Below are positions 1 through 11,299 of a stretch of 64,000 bases of DNA, one piece after another. The notes beneath the pieces are model-generated. The model ran no database searches. It was given only the letters and a program-made list of their open reading frames with translations, and was not told the origin of the DNA. Origin of the DNA: Prunus persica (lineage: Eukaryota; Streptophyta; Magnoliopsida; Rosales; Rosaceae); assembly GCF_000346465.2 (NCBI RefSeq), contig NC_034010.1:19827723-19891722 (forward strand). Reading direction: 5' to 3'. Position 1 is the first letter of the stretch. Each line of letters opens with the position of its first letter. The translations under genes were made by a program, and so were the position numbers.

Positions 1-1300
1 TTGGGAATTTGGCCTCCCTTTTTCTGTCGCCTCTGCTTTTTATTTCAACCTCTTTGGGCATGCGTGCTCTAGAGGTTTTAGTTTGTAATTTTACGTTGTA
101 ACATTGGAAGGAATTATTTTACAACTCTAATGCCCAAAACCCAAACCTCCATGCAAGATACCTAAAAGTCAAAAGGAAAGCTAATAAATCATATTTGTAA
201 ATTATGGAATCATTCATAGATCTATTAGTTAATTAAAAATATGATTTATCATAAGCACATGATATCTAAATTATAGAATTTATAATACGAAACAAAGAAG
301 ATGAAAAACCCATTTTATGAGGTAAAGATGCTAGAAAACTGAACCATACAAGTAGAATTAGAAGGGTCAAAATGTGTTTTCAAGGAGAATGTTTGACCCT
401 TGAGGGCGTTAGCAGGCTCTGCTAATAATGACAAGTGTTGAGAACAGTGATGATAACACACGTTAAATTAAATTGGTGAGCAAATATGCTCTCTTAACTA
501 GAATTTACCAAAAAGATTATGATAGACAAGCTAGCTATGAGAGAAGGCTTGCCCTTAATTACTAAATTTATTATTTGTGAGGAAGCGTAATTATGTCCAA
601 TAATTACAAAGTGCGCTTTTTGTTTATTTTGGCTTGGTGATTAGTGTATGCATTAATTTGGGCACCAAAACAATTGATAATGCACAATATGCCCCAAATT
701 AGTGTATGCTACTGTTTATATAGATATTATTATATATATTTTCTTTATATTGTGAACTCACTAGTAAGATAGTATTTTCATATATATATACATGAAAATA
801 TGTAATTATTAGAAATAGTAATACTTGGTTTAGTAGCAACACTCAAGTGAAATTAGACGTGCATTAATTTTTAATTTGGGTTGGCTCGACAAAAAAGGAA
901 CCTGCAAAAATAAACTTGATAAGAGGAAACTAATTGTATTTTGTTTGGGGTAATTCTTCAAGACTAATTTCCCAAAAAAAAAAAAAAGTGCATGAAATTA
1001 AAAACTAAAAGAAATCCTCAATCACCACAACATTTAATATTTAATATAGAAAACTAAAAGAAACCTGGCACAAAAAGAAAAAAAAAACTTCATAAGAGGT
1101 ACAATAGAGTTTCTAAATAACTCCAACTTCTCCAACACAAAGAAAAAGAAAAACAGAAGTCCAACTTCGCTTGTGTAGTTATAAAGCAAATTGAAACACA
1201 GAACACAAACATGGGTCATTTGCGTTTGGAGACGGTGGCAAGTTAAGGTTAGAAAGTGCAATAGAATTAATTATAATAAAATATTGGTTTTCCCGACGAG
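1..1300. other. AT-rich intergenic DNA
   Basis: No convincing gene is visible; the short open frames are AT-rich and unlike proteins. Positions about 541-690 reappear in inverted orientation at about 4828-4990, around the phrase gtgtatgcattaatttgggc, so this stretch is one arm of a dispersed inverted repeat flanking the interrupted gene at 1458-4647. Confidence 0.6.
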
Positions 1301-1316
1301 ATTAGGAAACTAAAAA

Positions 1317-1457
1317 CTATAAATATATATGTAGTAGTCTAAGCCTTTTGTAAACTCTAGCTACTGTCATTTAGGGTTTCCAAAATTCCCTATAATCTTT
1401 TCTCTTTCAAACGATCGAGACCTTTCACTTCACTAGCTACTTTCTCTTTCAGACAAG
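1317..1457 (+). promoter_or_regulatory. TATA box and 5' leader of the gene at 1458
   Basis: A TATA element (ctataaatatata) lies about 140 bases before an ATG. Between them is a pyrimidine-rich leader with the phrases tttagggtttcc and tttctctttcag, which look like a plant 5' UTR. This supports a true gene start at 1458. The transcription start is inferred, not shown. Confidence 0.5.
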
Positions 1458-1792
1458 ATGAAGGCTTTGAAGGAACAGCGAGAGCCTCCTGTTGACGTTC
1501 ACGTTGACGATGACGACTTTGCTGGACTTGCTTGCCCTCTTGACGACCTTCAAGTTGTCTTCATCCTTGAAAGTGAAACCACGACTTTCGATCCCTCCAA
1601 CTTGTTCCACGACGTCAAACTTGATGACCATGGCATGGCAATTCAAGAGAAGCCCAAGAAACCATCATCTCACGGCAAAGGCAAGAGTTTGGAGACCCTC
1701 CGCTTGGTGCTATGCGCACCATCTCCATCTTCTTGTCAACCAAAACCATACGGGGCCAAAAAAATCTGATGCTCACCATCAACGGCAAAACT

Positions 1793-1797
1793 GGAAT
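1793..1797. repeat. target site duplication GGAAT (left)
   Basis: GGAAT directly precedes the TGTGAAACCCC start of the LTR and is repeated at 4193-4197 directly after its TGTGACA end. Confidence 0.8.
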
Positions 1798-1913
1798 TGT
1801 GAAACCCCGTATTTATAAAATTATATAGTTTGAAGATTTATTTGTTATATTCATTATATATATAAATATATATATGTGCAATTTTCACCATTAGTTTATA
1901 TATATATATATAT

Positions 1914-2309
1914 AGAGCTTCCATTGAGGGATCTTTCAAATAAGCTTATTTGAGGGACACCCCTTGTAGGCTCCACTCCAAATTGTATCTCACTGATCCA
2001 AACCGTCTATTTTGTAGATATTCATTCAAAGATCATCTCTACAAAAAATCACTTGAATCCGATATCATTTGACCACTCAATTAAGTTATTGAAATTTTAG
2101 CATTTTCTTGAAGCACCGTGTTCATTGATTTTGTAAGACACAATTGGATGTCGAAATGGTTTCCGATTTGTCTAATTTTTTGTAAGGATGATCTATGAAT
2201 GAAGACCTGAAAAATAGATGGTTTGGATTATTGGGAAAAAAATGGTAGGGTACCCTAAATGGCGTCCCTCAAATAAAATTATTTGAGGGATCCCTCAATA
2301 GAAGGGGAC
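1914..2309. mobile_element. MITE with ~45-bp terminal inverted repeats
   Basis: The left end CTTCCATTGAGGGATC followed by CAAATAAGCTTATTTG and GAGGGACACC is mirrored at the right end (GGCGTCCCTCAAATAA, then TTGAGGGATCCCTCAATAG). The inner part of each terminal repeat is itself palindromic. It sits in a TA-dinucleotide run, so the target duplication is probably TA but cannot be defined exactly. No coding capacity. Confidence 0.65.
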
Positions 2310-2698
2310 TATATATATATATATATAAACCCATATTATTATTTGCATGACAGTGTGCACGTTGGGTAGATATCTAAGTGGGTGATAGATTTGAATAAAC
2401 CTATCTTATCTTGAATTATATATTATTTTATTGAAAACTTAGGAGTTAAGGCTTAAAAGACATAAGAAACATGAGGTGGACTCTCTAGTATGAGGTGTTG
2501 GATCAAGAGTATTGTAGCTAGAGATGGTGCCACCATTCGTGCTAGGTGGCGGGACATGCCAAGATTGAAGATAAAGCTCAAGTTATTGTTATCCTAAAGT
2601 GTTGCCACCAAGAGTATTAACCAATGATAGAAGGATAGCAACCGACTTCTTCTAGTATAAATAAGACCTTCATTACTTGTTGTCATGCATAGTTGTAC

Positions 2699-2720
2699 AG
2701 AGAGAGAGAGAGAGAGAGAG
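2699..2720. repeat. (GA)n microsatellite
   Basis: About ten uninterrupted AG units inside the solo LTR, shortly after its TATA-like element. Confidence 0.9.
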
Positions 2721-3365
2721 CGCAAGTGGTGATGAAATTCTTGGAGGAGATATAGGGCTTAGCTTGTAAATGCTTTGAAATTGAAGTAGGGGTTTCTTGG
2801 GGACCTTTACGGAGATTGATCTAATTAAATTTCGTGAGTACTATATTATGCGTGATATGATTATATGTATATTGATGATGTTTAAATGTTACATTGTTGT
2901 GAGATACATGGAAGGCATAATTATATCATGTCATGGATATTTGGTTGAAGTTGTTGGGTGGAGAAGATATAATAATGGAAAAGAGGGTAATGGATATAGT
3001 CTTTTGTGTAGTTGAGTCTAACTCTTGGCAGGTACCTGGTCTCAGAGATCCCATAGTGCACATGGTTTTTATTGGGTGATTCGAGACTGACGAAAGGGAG
3101 TTAGACAAGATGACTAACAAAAGGGGAATTATGGGACAGTTGAAATGGGTGTTAGTTCATATAAATGGGCATTCGGGACCAAGTGGTATAAGCATGGTAT
3201 AGGACGTGCAGGTCCGCTTGTCCAGTTATATGAATTAATGGGATTAGATGAAGAGCATTCATGCATTATTATTATGAATGTGATATTTGGTTGTGTGATT
3301 GCATGTCACTTAATTTAGTTATATCAATCTACTGTGATAAGGTCTTATGTCCTTACTGAGCTGTG

Positions 3366-3933
3366 TGTGGGAGCAAATTTTCCCACGAGAATATTCGATT
3401 GGAAAGATTCTCCTTTCTTCTTTGCCACTCTTTCTCCCTGCAAAATAGAACAAATACGAAGACCACACCCGGGGGGTGTTGGCCAAAGGCCCTCCGATGC
3501 CTAAATTAGTTCAATTGAATCGTATAGAAAACAATAGCTAATAGAGTATGAAGATATGTATATAATATAAACAAGGCGGGCAGAGCCTTATGTAAAAGAG
3601 AGGGAGAGATGAGGTAGCTAGACTATGTGAGGAAAGATCTCTACAGAGGTTTTAGCAGTAGTTCTGACGTACCTCATCTTTGTGCGTAACCAAGTATTTA
3701 TAATGGCCTTGGAGAGGTTGGTGGGGTTGGTGATGTTGGTGTGGTTGGTGTAGTTGGTGTATTTAGGGATTAGGGATTTGACTGAATCCCTAATTAAGGC
3801 GAGGATCAAGTAACCCCCAATTTGATTAGGTAATTCCCAATTAGGTTAGGTAACTCCTAATTAGGTCAAATAATTCCCAAATTGATTGGCCTAATTATTT
3901 GACCTGGGGTTCAGGTTTAATTTGGTTCCCACA
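3366..3933. mobile_element. second solo LTR (or TRIM) nested in the first
   Basis: The segment starts TGTGGGAGCAAATTTTCCCA and ends GGTTCCCACA (TG...CA), and is flanked by the perfect 5-base duplication CTGTG (3361-3365 and 3934-3938). Removing it rejoins the host LTR phrase cttactgagctgtggttgctcatccc. No coding region is present. It is 568 bases long; a solo LTR is most likely, a TRIM is possible. Confidence 0.75.
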
Positions 3934-4699
3934 CTGTGGTTGCTCATCCCTCACCATGTTTAATTTTTTAGATGAATTAGTGGACAAGAAAAGGACTAAA
4001 CCAGTAGAGGCTGAATTAGATGATAGTGATAGAGCGTTATTTATTTCTTGTAAAGTTGTAAGATTTTGGATTTATTTTTATAAGAGAAGTTTATTTAAAA
4101 CCATTGTTTCGGCATCTTTTTATTTTTTTTATTTTTATTTTCTCACGTACCGGGCACGGAGTTTTCACCTACCCCAGATCTGGGGTGTGACAGGAATGAT
4201 GAAGAGAAATTGGAGAATAGCAAGCGAAAGCTTCACCAAGGCTTTCAAGAGTTCCAAAACAAGAGAGAGAAAATTCAACTTCTTGACATCAAAAACTTGC
4301 CTTTGCCTTCTAAGCCTCAGCGAGGCTGGATTTTGAGAGAGAACCAGCCGTTGACCAGTTCGAGGAAGTGCCTAGAGCCTTCTGATTTTTCAGAGAGCCA
4401 ACAAAACCCTAAGGGGCTCACAAAATCTACTGACCGTGATCTTCATCGGCAAGATTGGGATGATGAAGAGAAGTTGGAGACTAGTGTTCGAAAGCTTCAT
4501 CCAGGCTATCAAGAGTTCCAAAACAAGCGAAAGAAAATTCAAGTTATCGACATCAAGAACTTGCCATTGCCATCTAAGCCGGGACGAGGTCGGGTTTTGA
4601 CAAAGAACAAGTTTCTGACCAGCTCCAGGAAGTGCTTAGCCTTCTGATTTCTCGGAGAACACGTTTCTTATTGTCTAGTACTAGTTTATTCTTTAATTG

Positions 4700-6042
4700 A
4701 TATCAGTTTATGTAACACAAGAATTATTATCTGTTTAAGGCATCCAAATTTTCTAGTGCCAAATTATATTTTACCCAAATCAATATTCAACAAGTTTTTG
4801 CCTGAATCATCATCATGGCTTCCCACTTTGGGGCATTCTGAATTGTTTTGATGCCCAAATTAATGCATACACTAATCACAAAGCCAAAATACACAAACTG
4901 CCCACTTTGTAATTATTGGACATAATTAAGCTTCCTGACAAGTCATAAATTTAGTAATTAAGGGCAACCCTCCTCTTAATTATTGGACATAATTAAGCTT
5001 CCTGACAAATCATAATGAAACTGGAAATGAATTCTCAGTTAACACTTTCAGATAACGATGGTACATGCATATAGATAGCCAGGTTATGTGAAACTGAAAA
5101 AATAATAATAATAATACAAGGTTGACTAATCCCTTTTCAATTCGTTATTTGGACTAATAATATTTCCTAATGAAGTGGGAAAGCAAGCCATAAGGTATAC
5201 AAACCTACCTGTTCCATCACTAGCTTGACAGACTCACTTATGTAATATTCATCAGTCGGTCATCTTCAACTCCACAATCTCGAATTTATTGGACAGCAAC
5301 ATCATCAACATCGGTTAGCACCTGCATTGCCAGAATCATGTTTCAATGACTTCAATTCACGCACCATAACATGAAATTCTGAAGAAAGAAATCGTCACCA
5401 ATTAACTCAACAACTGAAGAAGGTATCTGGTACTAAATCTTCTTAGCCTCTCTAATCCAAGGAGGAGCAAAAGCAGGACCTTGAAGATATAAGTTGTTGT
5501 TTCTTACATCACTTTTCGTTTCTACGTTTGTAAATTTTTTAGTACGTTAAATGTTTTGAAAGATTTATGAAGTAAAATGATGAGTAATCCTAAAGATAAT
5601 ATGGCAATCACTAAAGTGAGTAGTGCCAAAATAAGTTCAAAACATGATGGTACGATAAAAGAACTGAATTTGATTTCGAGTTGTCAAGAAAGAAGTCGCG
5701 TTGTAAAATTTCGTTTTGCTTTTAGATTTGGATTTTGGCTGCCTAAACCCCTTTTGCTTTTGTTTTTGGCAATACTAAGCGTAAAACCCTTTGTTATAAT
5801 CAACTGTAATAACAAAAAGTTCGTCGCCAAGTAGACACCGCCAAGCGGGATTAGTTGGTTGATGTCTCGTTTCCTAGGAGTTTTCGATTAACCCAGCAAA
5901 TTGTTCGGCGCACGTCTCACTTTCATTCTTATATAGAATGGCATAATTTTTATTTTTTTTATTTTTTAACCCATGTCATATTTTATAAATTGACTTACAT
6001 ATATTATAGCCAGTTGGAATCTGATAAAGAGCAACAATTTTG

Positions 6043-6078
<36 letters not shown>

Positions 6079-6743
6079 TCTTAGTTTTATTCAAAAGATA
6101 ATAATTAGACTCCAAGTCCAGCTCTAAATTTTTTTAAAAAATTATTATTCTTAAATGACACATGATATATTTTCAATGAGAGTATCACAAGCTGAGATAA
6201 AGAGCAACAATTTGTCTTTTTATTTTTTATTTGGGTTAAAACTTAAAATTGAAATTTATAAATATGTGATGAGATGAGCTAGTCCATCATGGATTCTAAA
6301 TTTCTAATGGGTTACAAGAGTATTAATGGCCCTTTCTGAGTCCTAATATTATTTGGGGCAGCACTACGTGAACAGGGTTTAGTCTCATTGTGATTAGGCT
6401 TGTCAGTTTTTATTTTTACATTCATCTACATTTTGCAAGGAGGAAAGCTCGCGCGTTTTCTCTCTTCCCATGAAACATAAAAGCAGCAATAGGTGCAAAG
6501 GATACAAACAACAAAGATATATAAAGTACAACAATTATGTTGGAGCAATCAATTTTCTTTTCCTAAGTACCTCATAACGTAACATTATTTTGTGAATTAA
6601 TTTACTAAACTTGGTGTTATATTGGACACAAGACAGGACGAGTCGTGATGGTCTAGAGGACAAATGGTCATCGCAAGCTTTTTTTCCTTATTCACATGTC
6701 GCTTGAGATGAGAGACATAACAACATAATAAGACCCAGATTGA
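4700..6743. other. intergenic DNA with segmental duplication
   Basis: No gene is supported. Positions 4660-4800 resemble 12190-12320, and 5491-5690 resemble 12609-12651 joined to 25480-25670, so this block and the DNA around the CACTA element are paralogous. A short direct repeat (attattggacataattaagc) occurs at about 4911 and 4976. A TA run lies at 6047-6075. From about 6430 the sequence matches the 3' flank of membrane protein copy B (27467-27747). Confidence 0.6.
5491..5690. repeat. paralogous empty site of the CACTA element
   Basis: The phrase ctacgTTTgtaaattt at about 5523 corresponds to ctacaTTT before the CACTA element (12649-12651) joined to TTTgtaaattt after it (25480). Only one TTT is present here. 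The flanking match extends at least 35 bases left and 150 bases right with scattered differences. This is the pre-insertion state in a duplicated copy. Confidence 0.85.
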
Positions 6744-7382
6744 CTATCTTAGGGACAAATCCATTGTGCTGAGGGGCAAAAGTGGACTTGCCCTCCTGAT
6801 ACGGTTCTGTCCTCGGCAAGCCGGAGAAAAGAATTCAGCGACGGCCGGCACCAGTTTGTAGACCAAACCCAGCAGTACCACCAGCAAAAGCAACAAGCAC
6901 AAGATTAGATAGATCACAAGGTGGCAGGAAGAGGAGTGTGGAAAAAGCAGAAGCCACAAGAGTGAAGCAACTGAGATTGAACCAAACAGCATCATGGTGA
7001 CGTGGCACCATTTATATATGTATGCATGACTCTGATCATGTTCATCACTAATAACACTAAGCTTCATAAGCAGTAGCAGTACCCCTAATAAGCTGAAGGC
7101 CAAGCAATATCCGAGGACGCTGGACAGTACAACCATCATGATGATCCGGTGCGTTTTGAACAGATCTTCTTGTGCATACCGCATCTGCACCAACGTCAGG
7201 ATCGTGGGAATGGTGAAGGCAAGAACAGTGTTGTTTTTGCCATGGTGACGCTTAGATGTCGTTGAAGCTTCAAGCAATGTTGGTGGTCTTGCTGCAATGT
7301 TGATGAAGAAGAAGTGCTGATTGTTGATGAAGTGCTGCCTCATAACGAAATTAGAACTGTGAGGATTGATGATATTATTCAT
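6744..7382 (-). CDS. small multi-pass membrane protein, family copy A
   Basis: A 212-residue protein of a family I cannot name. Visible hydrophobic segments lie at about residues 79-102 (VVLSSVLGYCLAFSLLGVLL), 128-147 (MMLFGSISVASLLWLLLF) and 153-175 (leucine/valine-rich), so three membrane spans are likely. The stretch AFTIPTILTLVQMRY before the first span and RASPLLPLS near the C-terminus are conserved in all better copies in this window. Copy B has an ATG about 12 codons upstream; here that codon is lost, and translation probably starts at MNNIINPHSS. No frame damage is seen. It is the best copy together with B and shares 3' flanking DNA with it, so the two arose by a segmental duplication. 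Function unknown. Confidence 0.7.
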   Translation of the reverse strand: MNNIINPHSSNFVMRQHFINNQHFFFINIAARPPTLLEASTTSKRHHGKNNTVLAFTIPTILTLVQMRYAQEDLFKTHRIIMMVVLSSVLGYCLAFSLLGVLLLLMKLSVISDEHDQSHAYIYKWCHVTMMLFGSISVASLLWLLLFPHSSSCHLVIYLILCLLLLLVVLLGLVYKLVPAVAEFFSPACRGQNRIRRASPLLPLSTMDLSLR

Positions 7383-8997
7383 GCCAATGTAAAAAGGATA
7401 AGTTGCATATAATAGCTATTTTGGTGTTGCTCAGACAGAATATATATATAATATGTAATGTGGAGAAAGAAGCTGCATTTTGAGACTTGAAAGTTGCAAA
7501 GTGCCGCGTACATGCGTATATGTGGCAAATAAAATGGGATCGGAATCTTCATGTGAAAATTTGATTACATCATCATCCCCACTCAATGTGAGAGGCCCTA
7601 CCCCACCCACCTGCAAGAATTTCTACCCTTGAAGACAATGAGGAACCATCCAAAAGTTACAATTAATGCTTTTTGACGTAGTTGGATTGGTGACTTGGAT
7701 ACTGGGTCCTGCCATACATGGTTTATCAAGTAACTAAACCGAATAGAGTAACTTTCGTTTTTGCTATTTTTGATCAATAACACAATGATACGTAAAATAA
7801 TTTTTTTACTTATTATTATGTTATGTTATAAGTCGAGAGTAGTACCATCCTGTTACAAGAAAGTTTTTTTTCCGATAACCTCTGATGTTATTGGATTGGT
7901 GGAAACTAGAGACGATGCTTCCTTTCCTCTCCTCCATATTCTCAGTTGGTAGTTTTGGACCATAAGCTTTTGCGGTGTAACTTTAGTTTATGGTCAAAAG
8001 CTAGCTTTAATTTGTGACGTATGAAGGTCAAGTGCTATATTTATATTTAGTCATTGAATTGATCTAATAAATTTTAACAACGAACGTCAGCAAAATTATG
8101 TTAGACTAAACTCACTCTTTATACTTTATCGTCATCACTTGTCCACCTCAATCTCCTCTAGAGGAGATTCCATTCATTCTCGCCAGTCGTCCAAGTTCCC
8201 TCTTCTGTGAAAATAACAATAATCAAACTGAACCGGTCGTTAATTAATTGGATTGGTTTAGAATATTTACTGAAAAAACAACAGTCCATTCGAACGAACA
8301 TATATATATATATATATATATATATTTTATTTTATTTTATACCAATTATCCTTCTAATTGTAATAATTTATTTATGAAAGAAGAGTTACGTACAATGGTT
8401 GTATGTAATAATTTATTTATCCTTCTGATTGTATATCCAAATTGTTTTGACTCTACTGCGTGGTAAAAAAAGAAAACATTTGTGACTCAAGCATCTCTGC
8501 TTCTTAAGTACATGATCAAGCCACCAGCAGCAGCAGCATCATAATATTTGCTGTTGGGATTAGGTCTGTTCGAAGTTTAATTTTAGGGTATGATTTACCT
8601 AATGTTAATGAAATGGTGACATTCAGGTACTACAAATTTATGGCGGTGGTGTATATATCTATAATGAAATGATTACGTGGTTAATATAAAAATTCACATC
8701 ACATGGAGGATCCATATATATCACTCTCAATATAGAATTTCACATGGATGATAGCGGCAAATTGAACATGGGCTTAGGAGTAATCATACAGCAATTGAAC
8801 ATCAACGGCCCATTTGCTTCATTAAATTTGTGTAGCAAATTAATTGTTTTATTGTTAAATGGATAAAAAAGAAAATTATTGTGCCAAATGACTCATTTAT
8901 CCAAAACACAATTTCCTTTTCTGAGAACCATTGGGTGGGTAGAATGGTATATTTACATATAAAAAAAGGGTCAGTTTCTAAATAAAATAATTAGTCA
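7383..8997. other. intergenic DNA
   Basis: Includes the upstream region of copy A. TA runs lie at 7440-7455 and 8297-8325. Positions 8795-8910 resemble 42000-42140 near family copy G, which fits duplication of the gene cluster with its flanks. No further gene is seen. Confidence 0.5.
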
Positions 8998-9245
8998 TCT
9001 ATATATATAAAGCAAAAGGTAGAGAATGGTGAAACATTCAAAATACCAGAAAATGAGTATAATATGGTACATTCACACTTTTTCATATTAAAAAAATTAA
9101 ATTTAAAAGAAAAATCAAATAATTGATCCTTTTTTTATGGAACACAACTACCCATTATTTTTTTTAATTCTAAAATAAATTTAAAATTTTCCAACAAAAA
9201 AAAAAAAACCTCTCGCAGGCACGAAAGCGTGTGCGAAAAAGCTAA
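8998..9245 (+). mobile_element. non-autonomous Helitron
   Basis: The 5' end TCTATATATATAAAGC follows an A, and the 3' end has a hairpin (CTCGCAGGCACG, AAAG, CGTGTGCGA) eight bases before CTAA, followed by T. These are the hallmarks of Helitrons: TC start, hairpin, CTRR end and insertion between A and T. A related copy in the opposite orientation is at 32729-33014 and shares the phrase gagaatggtgaaacattcaa. No RepHel gene is present. Confidence 0.75.
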
Positions 9246-9888
9246 TTTTAATTTACATAAAATGTTGTTTCCGTTAGGGTAAGAAAGAAACCGTGTAGAT
9301 ATACAAAACCAGGTCCCTAGGTTTAGCCTTGTAATTGAACTGCGTGGTTTCCAAATTTCTATATGTTGAAAACAAAAATTACATGACAAGGAAAGGGCCG
9401 AAGATAAAAGCCCAAGACAAGAAAGTGCCCCACGTCTGTTGGAGTTGCAATGGTTAGTGGCCAACATTCCTTCTTTATCTCTGCCTACTCCATGATTCAC
9501 CAACCATTTCTTCATATCTATAAAAGGGCTCAAATGAAAAGCGAAAAAAAAAAAGCGAAAAAAAAAAGGCAGAGTTAAAAAGCGGAGGCGAGAAATCAAA
9601 AGGAGGAACGAAGTGCTGCAGAAATTGAAGGCAAGAAGCAAAAGGAGAAAATCCGAAGTGCTGCAAAGAAGAAAACGTCAGGCTGTTGAAATTCTAATAG
9701 ATTATTTTGAAGCTTAAAAGTCAAGTGGTATTCAATTATGATTTTTAAGTAATCAATATAAGTACGTTGGTATTCAATTATGATTTTTAAGTAGTCAATA
9801 AAAGTATTGTGGTATTAAAAAACTTATCGATATTAAAGTATTTCATTAATTGGAGTATTGTGTGAGACTTTTAAGTGGGTAATATAAA
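9246..9888. other. intergenic DNA with a promoter-like stretch
   Basis: A TATA-like ctataaaag occurs at about 9519 followed by purine-rich sequence, but no open frame of note follows on the plus strand. The minus-strand open frames are pyrimidine-rich translations without protein character. Confidence 0.35.
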
Positions 9889-10392
9889 GGCCAAAAGTCA
9901 CTTTTGGTCCCTGTAGTTTGGCAATTCAACCACTTTTGACTATGTAGTTTCAATTTCATAAATTTTGCCATTGTAGTTTTGTATTTGTAGCAATTCAAGG
10001 ACATGTTAGTATTCTTGTCAATTTCTTTAACGATGCAAGGGGCAATTTCGTCAACCGAAAACCCTAGAGCGTAAAAGCTTGTTTGAAATTCTCCCAATTT
10101 CATATTAGGGCTCAAAATTCAACCACTAATCCAATTTTTGAAGAACCATAAACCCAAATGACCAATTTCAAGCACTAATATGAAATTAGGGGAGTTTCAT
10201 ACGAGCTTTTATGCTCAAGGATTTTGGGTTGACTGAATTACCCCTTGCATCGTCAAAGAAATTAACAGGAATACTAATTTGTCATTGAATTGCAATAAAT
10301 ATTAAACTGCAGAGTCAAAATTGACGGAATTGAAACTACATGATCAAAAATGATTGAAGTGCCAAACTATAAGGACCAAAAATGACTTAGCA
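9889..10392. mobile_element. foldback (long inverted repeat) element, Mutator-like
   Basis: The left arm (9889-about 10120) reads GGCCAAAAGTCACTTTTGG and the right arm (about 10165-10392) repeats it inverted, ending CCAAAAATGACTTAGCA. The arms share many phrases such as the one containing gatgcaaggggcaatttcgtc. A 9-base duplication TAATATAAA flanks the element (9880-9888 and 10393-10401), as for Mutator-like elements. Non-coding. Confidence 0.75.
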
Positions 10393-10940
10393 TAATATAA
10401 ATACCAAATCTCACCCTCACATGCCCGATTCTTATAATCCACACACTATCCCCAGCAAGAACTAATAAAAAGAACCACCAACACACCAGACTAGGCATAA
10501 AAAATAAAACATACGTCTTCATACTGGAAGCACGTCAAATCACCTAGCCTAGCAAACTAATTCCTTGGGGGGCGCACGGTAGTCATCCTTTTGAAGGAAA
10601 AAGACCAACAAAGTTGGGGGTCTGGCTGAGAAGATTATGATGGTGGTGAGAAAAGAAAAGGTGAAGAAGGCCATAGAGAAATGGAGAAGAAAGCCAAGGG
10701 AGGAGAGAGAGCCAGAGAGTTAGCAGAGATGACAATATTGAAAGAAGAATCAGCCACTACATGTATAACACATTACCTCCATTGAAGGGCACGTCAATAA
10801 TTGACCAAAGCCAAATAAGTAAAAAAAACATAAAAAACACACACAAATGCATTTACAACAGTGCATTGATTTTTCATTTAGTTGGCTTGACAAAAATAAA
10901 AACCTGGCACAACAAAAACTCGAAAAGAAAATAATTGAGC
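10393..10940. other. intergenic DNA
   Basis: Purine-rich sequence around 10640-10740. Positions 10860-10950 resemble 850-1080 (phrases ttggcttgacaaaaa and aacctggcaca), another part of the local duplications. No gene seen. Confidence 0.4.
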
Positions 10941-11260
10941 TCAAAGGGTTTCATTTCTTGCAAAAAATCAATGCGGAAAATGTTCCCAATGCTTTGATAG
11001 AGAAGGGTCAAAGTCGAGTTATAGATGCTTCTCTCACTCTCATTCGTGAGAGGGCAAAGCTTAAGGTACCTATTTTACATGTTTGGTAGTGTTTAATTGT
11101 TGATTTATGTGGATTTTTGGACTTGGAATTGGTTTTGATGAAATGGGTTCTTTTTGTTTCTGTGTGGGGGAAGCTTGTGCGTGCTTTAGGAGGCGCTGTA
11201 GCATCCACTTCTCTTTTGGGTGTTCCTCTTGGGCATGACTCATCGTTTCTTCAAGGTCCT
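10941..11260 (+). pseudogene. arginase gene fragment (two 5' exons)
   Basis: Exon 1 (about 10941-11065) reads FHFLQKINAENVPNALIEKG and then QSRVIDASLTLIRERAKLK, the N-terminal region of plant arginase, and stops at a GT. After 102 bases, 11168-11260 reads GKLVRALGGAVASTSLLGVP and LGHDSSFLQGP, the next arginase exon. The intron lacks the final AG (it ends tgtgtgg). The sequence leaves arginase directly after QGP and runs into an in-frame stop at about 11272. All metal-binding motifs lie further downstream in the family and are absent. Plant arginase converts arginine to urea and ornithine in mitochondria; this fragment cannot do so. Confidence 0.85.
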
Positions 11261-11299
11261 GAAGAAGGTATCTAATTATCTAAATATAATACTAAATCT

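Larger units (their letters stand above)
1798..4192 (+). mobile_element. solo LTR, Ty3/gypsy (Tekay/Del-like), with nested insertions
   Basis: The segment begins TGTGAAACCCC and ends GGGGTGTGACA, an imperfect terminal inverted pair of the kind seen in Tekay/Del LTRs, and is flanked by the 5-base duplication GGAAT. No gag or pol sequence is present, so this is a solo LTR left by recombination between two LTRs. A TATA-like gtataaataag sits at about 2657. The LTR is split by a MITE (1914-2309) and by a second LTR (3366-3933); without these it is about 1.4 kb. The assignment to Tekay rests on LTR end sequence only. Confidence 0.75.
1458..4647 (+). pseudogene. unrecognised repeat-containing gene interrupted by a solo LTR
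   Basis: The open frame 1458-1769 starts MKALKEQREPPVDV and is rich in acidic residues. It shifts frame near an A7 run at about 1760. In the next frame the peptide DAHHQRQNWN runs to 1797, where a retrotransposon LTR begins. After the LTR (4193) the same reading resumes as NDEEKLENSKRKLHQGFQEF and continues to a stop at 4647. The 3' part holds two copies of an unit of about 85 residues that share KLH.G.QEFQNKR.KIQ..DIKNLPLPSKP.RG. The first copy's unit boundary HQRQNWNDEEKLE, rebuilt across the LTR, matches HRQDWDDEEKLE of the second, so the LTR cut coding sequence. A related fragment lies at about 11716-11790. I do not recognise the family. The frameshift and insertion make a functional product unlikely. 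Confidence 0.55.
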
